DNA of 64,000 nucleotides from the NCBI GenBank assembly GCA_037126765.1, contig JBBCBC010000007.1:29769667-29833666 (forward strand). The letters are read 5' to 3'. A program made the translations under genes and the position numbers. Under the pieces are notes generated by a model. The model saw only the letters and a program-made list of their open reading frames with translations, had not been told where the DNA came from and searched no databases. The DNA comes from Stenogyne calaminthoides (taxonomy: Eukaryota; Streptophyta; Magnoliopsida; Lamiales; Lamiaceae). Below are positions 34,785-46,935 of this stretch, one piece after another (within the stretch, counting starts at the first letter, position 1; every line of letters starts with the position of its first letter).

Positions 34785-37164
34785 ATGCCTTATAAGAAAC
34801 TACCTATGTTCTCTGTTGAGAACTATGACCTATGGAGATTGACAATGCAGGCACATCTGTATTCTAAACATGAAAGAATGTGGAGAGTTATTTGAAATAT
34901 TTATGCTGAGAAAGATGATCCCAGAGATGAACTTCCTAAGTCTAATGACCAGCTTACTCCTGAGGAGAGAAAGCTAGTCAACTTAGACTACATTGCTAAA
35001 GATACTCTATATAACACTATTGATGATGGTTTTATGGGGATGATTTCTCACTGTGAAACTACTAAAGAAATTTGGGATACACTTGCTATCATGTGTCAAG
35101 GCACAGATCATATCAAAGAAAACAAACTATTTGTTGCCATTGCAAAGTTTGACAGCTTTGAAATGGAAGATGGTGAATCTATTGATAAACTAGAAGTCAG
35201 ATTCACTAGCATTATGAATGATCTGAGTGCTCTTGGGAAAAGATACCCAAAAAGAGAAGTGGCACTGAAAATCCTGAGAGGTCTCACTAAGAAATGGGAC
35301 ATTCATGCAGTGGTGATTGAAAACACCAAAAATATTGATTATATGCCTTATCAACAAGTTTTCTCTGAACTAAAAGCTTATGAATTTGTAATTGATAAGA
35401 AAACTAAGAAACCTGATAGCAAAGATGATGGTTCATCTAACAAAATTGTGGCTTTCAAAGCACAAAGTAAAATCTGCAAGACTAAGGAACCTGAGATCTC
35501 ATCTAGTAAAAATCAGGATGAAAAAGATGAGACAATTGCCCTGATGGCAAGAAGGTTTGAAAAACTGAATAGCAGATATGGAAAGTACAAAAGTATTATA
35601 AAAATACTAGGTACAGGAACAGGAACAACTCAGAAGCTGAGGACAAGTCCACTGAAAAGAAGAAGGACCACAAAACTGAAGGATCTTCATCCAGAAAGAA
35701 GGACTCAAAGCCCAAAGAAGAGAGTGATCAGGATGATGATACCAACATATGCTACAACTACAAGAAGAAATGTCACTTTCAGTATGACTGTCCTGACCCG
35801 AGTTCCAAGGAAAGAAGAGAAAGGCAAGCCAAAAGAGACAAGAAGTACTCAAGCAAGAAGGCTATGGTTGTTGATGAAGAACAAACTGAAGGAGAATCCA
35901 GCTCTTCAGAAGAGATGTTCTCAGAAAGTGATAGTGATGATGTCTGCCTTGTTGCTATTGAGGAGGTAATTTTTTCTATCTCTGTTACTGCTCCTACACA
36001 AGCGCCTGAGTTGTCAAGTTCTTCAGTAACCAGCAATTTTGACCTGATGGGTTCTTTTGAGAATCTGATGAAGGACTATTCTGTGTTACAAGAACTTTTC
36101 ATTGAAACTCAAGAGCAGAATGATGTATTGACTGCTGAGAATCTGAAGTGGAAAAACTCTAATGCTGCTGAGATTACTTCTCAATTGATGGGAGCTACTG
36201 ATGAACTTGATGTTCTGAAAGTACAACTCTCAGAAAAGGAGAAAGTGATAGAGGCCTTACAAGGAAAGTTAGAGAAATCCACTGAGAAAAATCAACTTAA
36301 ATCAGGACTGAATTCAATGACCTCTTTGAGAAACATGAAACTCTAAAGAAAAGTGAAGATAGTCTGCAGAGAAAGTTAGCTCTATTGAATTCTGCATCTA
36401 AAGCAATAGATGAAAGTCAGAGTTATCAAAGACCTGCAACTATAAGGGCTGGATTAGGATATAATCCAGGGGGAACTTCACAAGGTCTTCTGAATGCTGC
36501 TTCTACTAGTGGCACTAAGACTGTCTTTGTTAAACCGGCGGTTCGTACTGATCTTCTTATTGAAGAATAACCCCGTGTTTTGGACAAGGGTAAAGGACCT
36601 ATGGTTTCAGAGAACCTGAAGGTTCAGGTAAGAAAGCCCAAACCTCAGGTAAAGGCTAGAAAACCTGAACACTCAGTAGGAAATCCTCAGGAAAGTACTT
36701 CGATGCCTCAGGCTAAGAATACCAACCTGAAGAAATCTGCACTGAACCATCAGAGGAATCTTCAGAAGAGAAACACTCAGCCGAGAAATTCTCAACTGAA
36801 GAGACCAAGTCCTCAGGTTACTAAAAGACCATAATTTTAGTACAGGCAACCTAAACCCCACTTGCCTATGGGTAAAGGTTTCCTGAACCCAAGTCAGCAG
36901 AGACATAGACCAGCTGCACCAAGGCCAAAGCATTTGAACAAGAGGCCTGAACCCAAGAAGAACTCTAAGGCTCATGTTCATGCTAAGGCTGGCACTCATA
37001 CACAGGATACTACCAAGGCACCCAGGGTGGTGAATGTGTATGTAGATGTTTATGGAAGACAAACCAGTCACTCTAAAGTAATTAGAGTTGTCAGGAAGAT
37101 TTGGGTTCCAAAAGGTACAGCTAACCTGGTAGGACCCTACACCAAATGGGTACCTAAGGCCTGA
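34785..37164 (+). pseudogene. gag: gag pseudogene, E4
   Basis: ATG 34785 (MPYKKLPMFSVENYDLW), then a deletion of about 30 bp relative to E3 with an early stop near 34890. The UBN2-type gag core (35034 on) is well kept. A one-base loss near 35590 shifts the frame before the zinc knuckle at 35750-35791, where the second Cys codon is TAC (Tyr). The coiled-coil tail runs 35864-36346, then a frameshift. Stops are TAA near 36568, TAA 36832-36834 and TAG 36838-36840; the TAG is at the same place as in E3. The last block ends PYTKWVPKA and TGA 37162-37164. Retains the 140-bp Pro/Gln/Lys-rich segment deleted in E3. Confidence 0.88.
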
Positions 37165-37166
37165 TT

Positions 37167-38410
37167 TTGTTTCAGGAGAAGGATAAGGGCACTGAGCTGA
37201 ATGAAGACAACATAGCCCTGATGAGTGGAACTGAAATGGCACCTACTGTATGGTACTTGGACAGTGAATGCTCAAGACACATGACAGGATATAAGCATTT
37301 ACTCACTGACTATGTTGAACAGAAAGACCCTCAGATAACTTTCGGAGACAATTCCAAAGGACAAACTGAAGGATATGGAACACTTGAAATTGATACTGTT
37401 CATATCCATGGGGTATCTTATGTGTCCAGTTTAAAACATAACCTGCTTTCTATCAGTCAATTCTGTGATAAAGGATTCAGTGTTGAATATTAAAAAAACT
37501 TGTGCTATGTGAAAGATAATATTTCACAACAAATATTACTGACTGGTACTAGAAAAGGAAATGTGTATCTTGCTGATTGGAGATTAACTCCTATGGATAC
37601 ATGTTTAGTTGCAAAAAGTTCTACTGACACCAGTTGGTTATGGCACAAAAGGCTGAATCACTTAAACTTCAAAACTCTGAATAAACTTACAAGATTAGCA
37701 CTTGTGAGGGGGCTAACCAATGAAGTGTGCAGTAAAGATCATGTATGTGATGCTTGTCAGAAAGGAAAACTAATCAGAGCATCATTTAAAAGCAAAGTAG
37801 AAGTTTCTACTGATAGAATACTTCAATTATTACATATGGATCTGTTTGGTCCAGTAACACCTGTGAGCACAAATGGCAGAAAATATACACTTGTGGTAGT
37901 TGATGACTACTCTAGATACACATGGGTCATATTCTTACTCAGTAAGAAAGAGACTCAGACAAAACTGCCAGAATTACTGAAAAGACCCAGTATTGAAAAG
38001 AATCTGAGTGTGGTCAAAATCAGATCAGATAAAGGCACTGAGTTTATCAACCACATTATATCTGATTAGTGTGCAACAAATGGAATAGCTCATGAAACAT
38101 CAGCTGCAAGGACCCCACAACAGAATGGTGTTGCTGAAAGAAGAAATAGGACACTGAAAGAAGTTGCAAGAACAATGATTGCTGAAGTTGATATTCCTAA
38201 AAGATTTTGGGCTGAGGCAGTCAACACTGCATGCTATTCTCAGAACAGATCTATGCTAACAAAGAATCAAGAAAAAACACCTTATGAGCTGTGGAATGAA
38301 AGGAAGCCTCTTGTTTCTTTCTTTCGTGTGTTTGGTTGTAAGTGTTTCATACACAATAATGGTAAAGATCAGTTGAAAACTTTTGATAGCAAAGCTGATG
38401 AAGGGATATT
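37167..38410 (+). pseudogene. pol: pol pseudogene of E4, protease and integrase part
   Basis: Reads in a frame shifted relative to the gag end. The protease active-site triplet is DSE instead of DSG (gaa at 37266-37268). TAA at 37491-37493. Integrase zinc motif WLWHKRLNHL and CDACQKGK, then the first and second catalytic Asp in HMDLFGPV and IRSDKGTEF are intact, as is the Glu in PQQNGVAERRN; TAG at 38067-38069. Ends inside the GEIF/FLGYSE region at the solo-LTR insertion (38410). Confidence 0.92.
38406..38410. repeat. Target-site duplication of the solo LTR, left copy
   Basis: ATATT, repeated exactly at 41705-41709. Confidence 0.92.
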
Positions 38411-41400
38411 TGTAACGCCCCGGAATTTAGAAAGTTAACCTCCGAGGTCATAACGCCCTAAACCCGAGTCATCACTTAGTGAACCGTAAAACTGAGCTAG
38501 AAAAATTCTTTTAAAAGGTAGGACAACCAAATTGAGTTGCAGCGGAAATAAAACTTACCACAAGTTAAAAATAGTAGTGTACATAAATTCAATACTTAGC
38601 ATAGAAACATCATTGGTACAAGATCCATGGAGTATTAATTAGACATATTATTCGAATTTAGAAAACAATTTGTTTATTGAATAAGACAGTGGGGAAAGCG
38701 GGTCGTCTACTGCAGCTCCCGGCCCTCAGCATCATAACTTGAAAAGGGGGTTTAAGGGGCGTGAGATAAAAATCTCAGTGGGCAACCTGTACGCTGTTAT
38801 ACAGACTGACAGGAATCCAAAATGGTAGAAGCTTTTACTCATTCCCTTTATAACACAAAAACTTACTCACGATTTCCTGTTAATAGTTCATACAGTATCC
38901 AACATTTATTACATCAATCATATCATTCAACAATCACACATATGGGTGGCACTGGTAGCGTCTACCACGTCCAATCCCGCAATATTCACACAAAATGGGG
39001 TGGCACCGGTAGGCGCCCTACCGCGTCCAACCCCCGATAGCTTCCTTATATCCCCTTGCTTCCTTATATCATCGCTTCCTTATATCATCGCTTCCTTATC
39101 TCCCCGCAAAACCACCAATTCCTCCACACGGGACTCATCCCCAAAATCATTGGCACGAGGCCCAACGGATAAACGACACATACAATTCATGTTCCAGTAT
39201 TCACAAAACTCATATTCGTAATCACACAATTTTCAGTGCATTGTTTACCAAAACCACAAGTTTCGAAAACATATATATATATTTGTTTTTTAACAGTACT
39301 TATTTAGTTTGCTTTGAAAACTGTCAACAGTTCATATAACATTATCTAGCTATACAGATAGTGTCACCCACCTAACAACTTTTAAAGTAAAAATTTTAAC
39401 TTCTTGAAAGCTTTTGAACACGGCACGACTTCCAAGCTTGCGAGCTAACCTCGAGGACCTTGCACAGTCCATTCGTTTAGTTATTGATCATCCTTTTATT
39501 TAATAATAAACGGTTTCGCATCGAAACAAGGGCTCTTCGATAAAAAGGGCATTTAGTAGTTAAAAGTTGTAAGAGTTAATTTTGAGTTCGACGTGGGCGT
39601 CGAAACTTGATCATTGGATCGGTACGATTTCCCTATTTTATGAAAAGGGTTCACAGATCGGGGTCGGGTCTAATCGAAACTTAACAATACAAGTAAAACA
39701 TCCAAACATATATTCACAAAAGAAAAGCATGAAACATTCAACAACCTAAAACATGCTTGGTTCTAAGAGTATTATCATTCCTTCTTCCTAGTATTACTCA
39801 TTTGGCATAAAGACATGTAATCATGCATAAATGGAAAAGAGCACTTAGACTTGCTGGAAAAATATGAAATTTTAGTATGTTATACACCTTTTGAAAAGGA
39901 ACAGTGTTCATCAAGGGCAAAAATTCATTTGAGCTAAGGAAACAAGGTACATTTGCGATTTAAGTCAGAGTATGGAAAGGTTCGTCAAAACAGTGCACAC
40001 TTTAAGTTAAACTAAACATCATAACTCCCTGGAAAAACATCTAAAAATTTCACAATTAAAGTATGTTATACAACACTTAAAAATAAGCAACTTTCATTTA
40101 GAAACCTAAGACATTTGAGCTAAGAGTCGGTACCAGGTTTTTGAGTAAAAATGGATCATGCAGTACGTGCTTCATATAAAAATTCGTAACCCACTGGAGA
40201 CTAAACAAAAATTCACCAAACTTTAATATGCAATTTTGGACTCATTTAAGAGAACATAAAATTTTTCCCATGATTTTTATACTAAGGAAACAAGGATAAA
40301 TAAATTGTTGAACTCACAGTTTCAACCTTCGTCAATCATTTGTCACATAAATTTCAAATAGGCATATCTCATGATTATACAAACAAAACACTATGAGTTT
40401 TGGATATGATTTAAAATACATCAAGAGGAACATCTCAAAAGTTTCCTAAAATTTTATCATCTTTTTAAATAAGTAAAACAATACGAAAGAATCACTGCTC
40501 CCAGTTTCACATAGTCTCAGACAAACAAATTTCCAAGAATTTATTCTCCTTGGAGACAGATCAGATGAACACCAATTTTTAGTAGGTTGTTCTATACTTC
40601 AAATACAACATCTAGGAATTTTTCCATGATTTTAAACATTATTAAAGCATTGAAATAGGTTTTCCAAAAATTGAGGCAGTAGCATTTCTGAAGTTTCATA
40701 CACATTTTCGAACTTTCACATATATGGCTAAACATGCTCAAATACACAAGATATCACCAATACAACTTCATACATGATTTTCACAGATTAAACAAGCTCA
40801 GGGAAGGTTCTTAGCATGCCATTTCTAAGGGTTCTCATGCTTAAACAAATTATGATCATAACATCAAGATTAAAGGTCTCATTGGTGCTCACCCTTGTAG
40901 TTTCCTTCTTTGGGAGGGGGTTTGAGGGCTCTTGATGGAAACTCCTACTTCTAACACTTCCTAGCTTCAATATGGTGGAGGAAGGACTCCTCCTTGGGGT
41001 GGTGATGATCGGCTAAGAGCAAGAAAAGAGGGAAAAGCTCCTTCTTCCTTCAAACTCTCAAACTCTCTCAACTTCCTCTCAATATTTTCTTTCTATGAGA
41101 ACAAAAAGTAAACAAGCTTGCTCTAAAGGAAAGAAGGTGGAATAAATAGGGGGAAAGAGGGGAGGGGGCGGGCAAGGTGGTAAGAAAGGAGAGGGAAGTA
41201 ATGATGGGGTTAGTAACATGTCACATAGGAGGTAAGGCCCAAATAGTGTTACTATTAATGGGAAAATACTATTCTATGGTTTTGGTTGATTGCCTTTCAG
41301 ATTTTGGACGAAAATGGGGGATTTCCTATAGCTTGTGGGCTGCCAAATATGGTAGCCCTGATCCTAGACGCGATTTCGGCTCCGACGGTGTATTTTCGAT

Positions 41401-41704
41401 ATTTTTCGGTTCGGTTTTTGGTTCCAAAAATTATTTTAAACGTACCGTTAAACTCGCATGATTTTTAGGATTTCATTTGAGGTTCTCCTTTCTCATTTTG
41501 AATTCTTTAAATTTTTGACATTATTAACGGGTCTGTTTTACGGATAAAACCCGAAAAGTGCTAGTAGGGTTTTTCGGCTCGAAAAGCTCGTCTGTCACCT
41601 GAAAAATTTAGAAACTTATACACATATTATTAAAAACAAGTATAAAATTTAAACACATTAGGAAAAATAAACAAATAAGTCCTAAATGTATTCGGGTTGT
41701 TACA
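38411..41704 (-). mobile_element. Solo LTR of a Ty3-like (possibly Tekay/Del) element, 3,294 bp
   Basis: Starts TGTAACGCCC and ends GTTGTTACA (TG..CA), flanked by ATATT on both sides, and has no internal coding region, so it is a solo LTR left by recombination. Orientation is set on the minus strand because a TATTTAT box near 41140 (minus) is followed by a pyrimidine-poor leader-like GAGAGTTTGAGAG stretch; this is tentative. The interior has direct repeats of a GGGTGGCAC-GGTAG unit (38944-39030) and a GCTTCCTTATATC tandem repeat (39040-39100). Lineage is judged by LTR size and termini only. Confidence 0.82.
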
Positions 41705-43921
41705 ATATTCTTAGGATATTCTGAAGTCAGTAAAGCCTTCAGAGTTTACAACTGTAGGACCCTTATTGTGGAAGAAACACCTCATGTTGTTTTTTATGAA
41801 TCTACTTGTGTTCAGAAGAAAAAGGAACATGACTCAGGAGAATTGACAAAGAGGATCACCAGAGTTAGCCTGAAGAAAACTTATAAAACATCCTCTGAGC
41901 CTGAAAAGAAGAAGTCAATCATGTTCTATGAATGGAGTGAGTCAGACTCAGACAAAGAAGCTCAGGATGAAGATACTCAGGCTGATGAAACTCAGGATAA
42001 TAGTTCTCCACTAAAGGAAAGCCAACACACTGAAGCTGACCAAACTGAACAAACCCCAGTTCAGACTCAAGTATGTAATGCCGATGAAGATGTGGTCACA
42101 GCTGAGGCAAACTCTGAATCTATCAACCAAGGGGGAACAAATGTCACTGAAAATGTTCTGAATGGAATTTCCCCTGAGGAAGATGATTCCCCTTCTCCTT
42201 TTCTGTTGTTCCCTGAATTTGATGAATTGCCTAAACCTAACAATTCTGATGGCGAGGATACTACTGAAGGGGGAACATCCAGGAGAAAGTGGTTAGATAG
42301 TCATCCATCAAGTCAGATTGTGGGTGATCTATCAGAAGGTGTTAAAACAAGAAGGTTCCATGGTGAAAGTGCCTTATTTTGTTGTTTTCTATCTGAGATA
42401 GAACCTACTGTGATTGAAGAAGCTCTTCAGGATTCATTCTGGATTACTGCTATGCAAGAAGAACTGAATTAGTTTGCTAGGAATGAAGTTTGGGAGCTGG
42501 TGGACAGACCCAAGAGGCACAATGTGATTGGAACTAAATGGGTGTTCAAGAACAAAAGAGATGAGAACAACAACATTGTAAGAAACAAGGCAAGGCTAGT
42601 TGCATAAGGTTATTCCCAAGAAGAAGGCTTGGATTATGATGAAACCTTTGCACCTGTTGCAAGACTAGAAGCCATCAGATTGTTTCTTGCATATGCTTCT
42701 CATATGAAATTCACAGTCTATCAAATGGATGTGAAAAGTGCATTTCTGAATGGTGTGCTTAAGGAAGAGGTTTATGTGGAACAACCTCCTGGCTTTTGTC
42801 AGAATGACCAAGTTTAGAGGCTCATAAAAACCTTGTATGGTCTAAAGCAAGCACCCAGAGCATGGTATGACACTCTTTCCCAGTTTCTTCCTGACCATGG
42901 TTTTACAAAAGGAACTGTTGATAGAACCTTGTTCCGGATAGAAGATGGGAAATATATCTTATTAGTTCAGATTTATGTAGATGACATCATATTTGGATCA
43001 CCTAATCATCAGATGTGTGAGAAGTTTTCTGCCCCGATGAAAGGAAAGTTTGAGATGTCAATGATGGGGGAGATGAATTTCTTTCTAGGACTTCAGGTGA
43101 AACAATCTAAGGAAGGAATATTCATCAATCAAGCAAAATACACCAGAGATTTGATTGCTAAGTATGGTGTACAAAATTGCAATGCAGTTAGAATTCCTAT
43201 GAATACTAACTACAAGATGGATCCTGATCCTGAAGGCAAATCAGTCAATCACACTAATTATAGAGGGATCATTGGATCACTGCTCTATCTCACAGCAAGT
43301 AGGCTTGATATTACTTTTGTTGTTGGGATATGTGGAAGATACCAAGCTAATCTAAAGACTAGTCACATGGAAGCTGCCAAAAAGATCCTGAGATATCTTA
43401 AAGGCACAGTGAATAGAGGATTATGGTATCCAGCTGATGATAACCTTAAATTAACTGGTTATTCAGATGCTGATTATGGTGGTTGTAGAATTGACAGGAA
43501 ATCTACTACAGGAACATGTCAATTTCTTGGAAATAAACTGATATCTTGGTTTTCAAAGAAATAGACCTCAGTAGCAACCAATACTACTGAAGCTGAATAC
43601 ATGGCCGCAGGAAGTTGTTGTGCTCAAATACTTTGGCTCAGACAACAATTAAGAGATTATAAGATTACAGCCAATGATATACCAATATTTTGTGACAATA
43701 ATAGTGCAATTACTATTTCACAAAATCCTGTACTCCACACAAGATGTAAGCATGTTGACATCAGACATCACTTCATCAGAGACCATGTAGAGAAGAAGGA
43801 TATCAGGATGGAGAAAATTCATACTGATAAACAGAGAGCTGATATCTTGACAAAACCTTTGGCTGAGTCAAAATTTCAGGAACTATCAGTAGAATTAGGG
43901 ATGTTGGATCCTGGTGAGTAA
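41705..43921 (+). pseudogene. pol: pol pseudogene of E4, linker-RT-RNase H part
   Basis: Resumes at FLGYSEVSKAFRVYN after the solo LTR. The acidic linker runs to about 42200. RT has DVKSAFLNG, YGLKQAPRAWY and intact YVDDIIFGS near 42976. RNase H has ADYGGCRIDRKSTTGTCQF, TTEAEYMAAG and HTDKQRADILTKPLAES, ending GMLDPGE at 43921. Stops are TAG at 42470-42472, TAA near 42605, TAG near 42816 and TAG near 43562. No frameshift was noticed from 41768 to 43921, so this is among the better pol copies. Confidence 0.92.
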
Positions 43922-44555
43922 AATTTACTGAAGGGAGAAGCTCTTCAAATGCATGAAGTTATTCAGGAAGGAATAACTCAGGATAAAAATCTCTCAGGAT
44001 GGAAACTGAGACTCAGAATGATTTTTGGCAAAGTCAGTATTCAAGTAAGGTTTAAGTATTCAATTAATCCTGAACCATATTTGAGACATGCATTTACTCA
44101 CAAGCATTTATTTCAGTCAGTAATCATTTGAAATAAATGACAAAAGACCTGAATTTTAAGCGGGAATGTTTGGGAGATTTCTATTGGTTGAAATTTCGGC
44201 AGGAAGCCGAAGGGTTGCCTCGGTTAAAGTGAAACATCATTTTGTCACCCTAATGACTGCTATATGCCTATTTTCCTAGAAAATTAGCCAAAAATAGAAA
44301 AACACTTGGAGATTTCTTTAATCTCAGATTAAATCTCAACCGATCATTGTTTTTTTAAAAGATTTAATCACAACCATTGATCTATAATTCTCAAATCATA
44401 TATAAACCAGAGTTTTTGCCTCCGCTCATTCATTTTACACTCTTAGCATTCATCCAAACGTTTCAAACACTCAAAACCCTTAATCTTCAAATCTTCAAAA
44501 CCCTCCAATTCCATTTTCCAGAAATCCTTTTACAATAGAATTTCCAAGCTATGCT
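43922..44555 (+). other. pol to ORF3 spacer of E4
   Basis: Non-coding; contains the hairpin at 43957-43978, GCGGGAATG near 44160 corresponding to the GGGCGGGAC of other copies, and an AT-rich leader. More diverged from E3 than pol is. Confidence 0.65.
43957..43978 (+). other. Post-pol stem-loop with compensatory change, E4
   Basis: AGTTATTC, loop AGGAAG, GAATAACT. Both arms differ from E3 yet still pair perfectly over 8 bp, and the flanking ATGCATGA and CTCAGGATAAAA are conserved. Confidence 0.75.
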
Positions 44556-45343
44556 ATGATTAAGGATCTAGCGGAAACAAAAAAACCTTATTTTGAACAC
44601 GTTGTAGCCATGATCGACAACAAAGCCACTAAGATTGAGGAAGAAGCTCTCAACATGCTACAGATGGCTTGATTATCACATTTGGTAAGCAATATACCAG
44701 ACACAGAGCTGTCACAAGAAGTTCTACAGTTCATCGTAAATCTTCGAGAAGGAGAAAGGGGTTCTCTTATTTCGCAGTTAAGTTTTGGAACTTATGCAAA
44801 ATCCAAGGCAAAGGTCGTATGTACCAGAGAGGTAAGACTATCTCTTGATAATATTAATGTCGTTTTCAAGCTTAATAATAGAGGAGAAGACCCAACGTTG
44901 TATATGTCCGGTAGAGAACAGGAATTTTTGGATTGTTTTACAGAGACAAAGGCAGAATTGAAAGGGGCTATGCATAAATGTTGTCTGAAGCCAAACTACA
45001 GAGTCTTGATCGACATTGTGACCAAGTGCTTGATGAGCACCTCTGGAAGTTTGGAACAAGTAATCCGGAACAAGTTGAGGCTCATGGCGGCGATTGAGGA
45101 CTCTCCTTTTGTTGATTTCAACTGGCTGAAATTTCTGGCGGATTGTATACTACACCAAAACCAGAAATTGAAATATGCTAAGGGAGTGTTTACAAAGAAC
45201 AGGAAGGTGCTGTTTGGCACAAAGATAAGTTTTCTCATTGAAACTTTGCCAAGGGAAAACATGTTTTTGATGTCAGGAGTAGAGTTTTCTTGGAATAGGG
45301 TTATGTTCCGGAAGCCTAAATCCCAAAGGAGGAAACCAGCTCC
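44556..45343 (+). pseudogene. ORF3 pseudogene of E4, N-terminal part
   Basis: ATG 44556 (MIKDLAETKKPYFEHV). TGA at 44670-44672, then open to the CACTA insertion. Conserved blocks NNRGEDPTLYMSGREQEFLD, KPNYRVLIDIVTKCLMS and KLRLMAAIEDSP match the other copies, but the rest differs heavily. This is a divergent ORF3 type although its pol is almost the same as E3. It continues at 61850; the frames on the two sides of the CACTA are offset by one base. Confidence 0.87.
45341..45343. repeat. Target-site duplication of CACTA element, left copy
   Basis: TCC, repeated at 61850-61852. CACTA elements make 3-bp duplications. Confidence 0.88.
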
Positions 45344-46095
45344 CACTACAGGAAATCGCACATTTCGTGACGAATTTTTTTGCGACGATACAAAATTCGT
45401 CACAATATGTTACCTAAAGGTGACAAATTTAATTTTCGTCACTAAAAAGTGAGAACTCGTGACAAATTTTTGTTTTGTCACCACTGATGCTTTTTTTCGT
45501 CACTAATTCAAAATTTTCATGACAAAAACAAGAAATTCGTCACAATAAACTTTGGTGACGATATTCATAATATTTAGTGACGATATTCATCGTCATGAAA
45601 AAATAATTTTTTTGTGACAACTATATGTTTTGTCATTAATTATTCAAAAGAATTGGTGACACACTTAATTCGTCACAATTTTATTTGGTGATGATCGTCA
45701 TTGTAATTAGTGACGATTATAGTCGTCATATAATTTTAAGTTTTCATGACAATTTTATGTTTCGTCGCTAATTGTTCATAGTAATTCGTGACATATTCTT
45801 TCGTCACCAATATTGACATATAGTGATGATTAATAATTATTTTTTAATGACGCACTTATTTCATCACAATATTATTCGGTGACGATCTTAATTTGAATTA
45901 GTGACGATCAATATTGTCATATAATAAAAAGTTTTCATGACAATTTTATGTGTCGTTGCTAATTGTTCATAGTAATTAGTGACATATTCTTTCGTCACCA
46001 ATATTTATATATGGTGACGATTTTATGTTTCGTCGTTAATTGTTCATAGTAAATAGTGACATAGTATTTCGTCACCAATATTTATATATGGTGAT
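45344..46095. repeat. Left terminal and subterminal repeats of CACTA
   Basis: Many short units around TTCGTCAC, TTAGTGACGA and TCGTCACTAA in both orientations, with inner 60-70 bp near-duplicates (for example around 45950 and 46020). In En/Spm-type elements such units bind the accessory transposase. Confidence 0.88.
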
Positions 46096-46099
46096 GATT

Positions 46100-46560
46100 A
46101 ATAATTTTTTCCATATAAAATATAGATTTTATTAAATAAAACTGCGAATATGAACTTTATTAAAAAAAAATGTTTATTAAGGTTCGAACACAAAACCTTT
46201 CAATTAAACTTGACAAGTAACCACCAAATAAGCTACATAATTTTTATTTTATTTTGATGTTTATTATTTATTATCTTTTTGCCATTAATTAATTTTTCTG
46301 TATAAAATATAAATTATATTAAAAAATCAAAAATATAAATTTTCATCCATCAGGGTTCGAACACAGGACCCTTTTACCTAAAGAGGATAACTATACCACT
46401 GGACCAAACACTACATTCGTCTTAGGTATTTAATTTAATAAAAATATTATAATCAATTTTTCAATATAAAAAATAAACACATCAATGGAAATTGAACCTA
46501 TGACCTTTCCAACAAATACTTTACCTTTTACCAACTAAGCTAGACAAAGCCTGTTTATTG
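46100..46560 (-). repeat. Tandem tRNA-like units inside CACTA
   Basis: Three units at 46179-46236, 46352-46409 and 46485-46545, each preceded on the plus strand by an AT-rich ...TATAAAATATA... leader. Read on the minus strand each has a box-A-like part (TGGTCCAGTGGTATAG or TAGCTTAGTTGGT) and a box-B-like part (GTTCGAACCC or GGTTCAATTTC). No unit folds obviously into an intact tRNA, so I do not call tRNA genes. Confidence 0.65.
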
Positions 46561-46834
46561 AAAATGAAATTATATTATTTTTTATTCTGATAATTTCTTC
46601 CAAAAAAAATATGATAAAATAGAATCCCCAATTAATTACTCCCAATTAAATTCTTGGAAAGTTGATAACTAAAAATTTGGGGTGATCGTGAGGCTTGAAC
46701 ACTAGACCTCAGGATTAAACTTAGAACAAAATCCCGAACTCCCAATTTCTTCCAATCCCTGCAGTGTGTATTCTCAATTTTGGCGTGAATCAAAACAGAA
46801 TTTGGCGTAAGTTTGTGAAGTTTGGCGCATTCAG

Positions 46835-46935
46835 CTACTAGAAATCGCGATGAACAATTTGGTCGTCTCCTACCCGAAATCACGATGAAATTTGGCCGTC
46901 TCCTACCAGAAATCGCGACAAAGTTTGGTGTTTTC
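46835..46935 (+). repeat. 33-35 bp tandem repeat, three units
   Basis: Units built on AGAAATCGCGATGAA and ATTTGGTCGTCTC. Related TCGCGATTTC words recur in the opposite sense at 51580-51660, so the two may be diverged inverted parts of the CACTA interior. Confidence 0.65.

Noticed and set aside
46179..46545. tRNA genes on the minus strand
   Set aside because: Box-A and box-B words are present, but acceptor and anticodon stems do not pair convincingly and there are several degenerate copies in a transposon.
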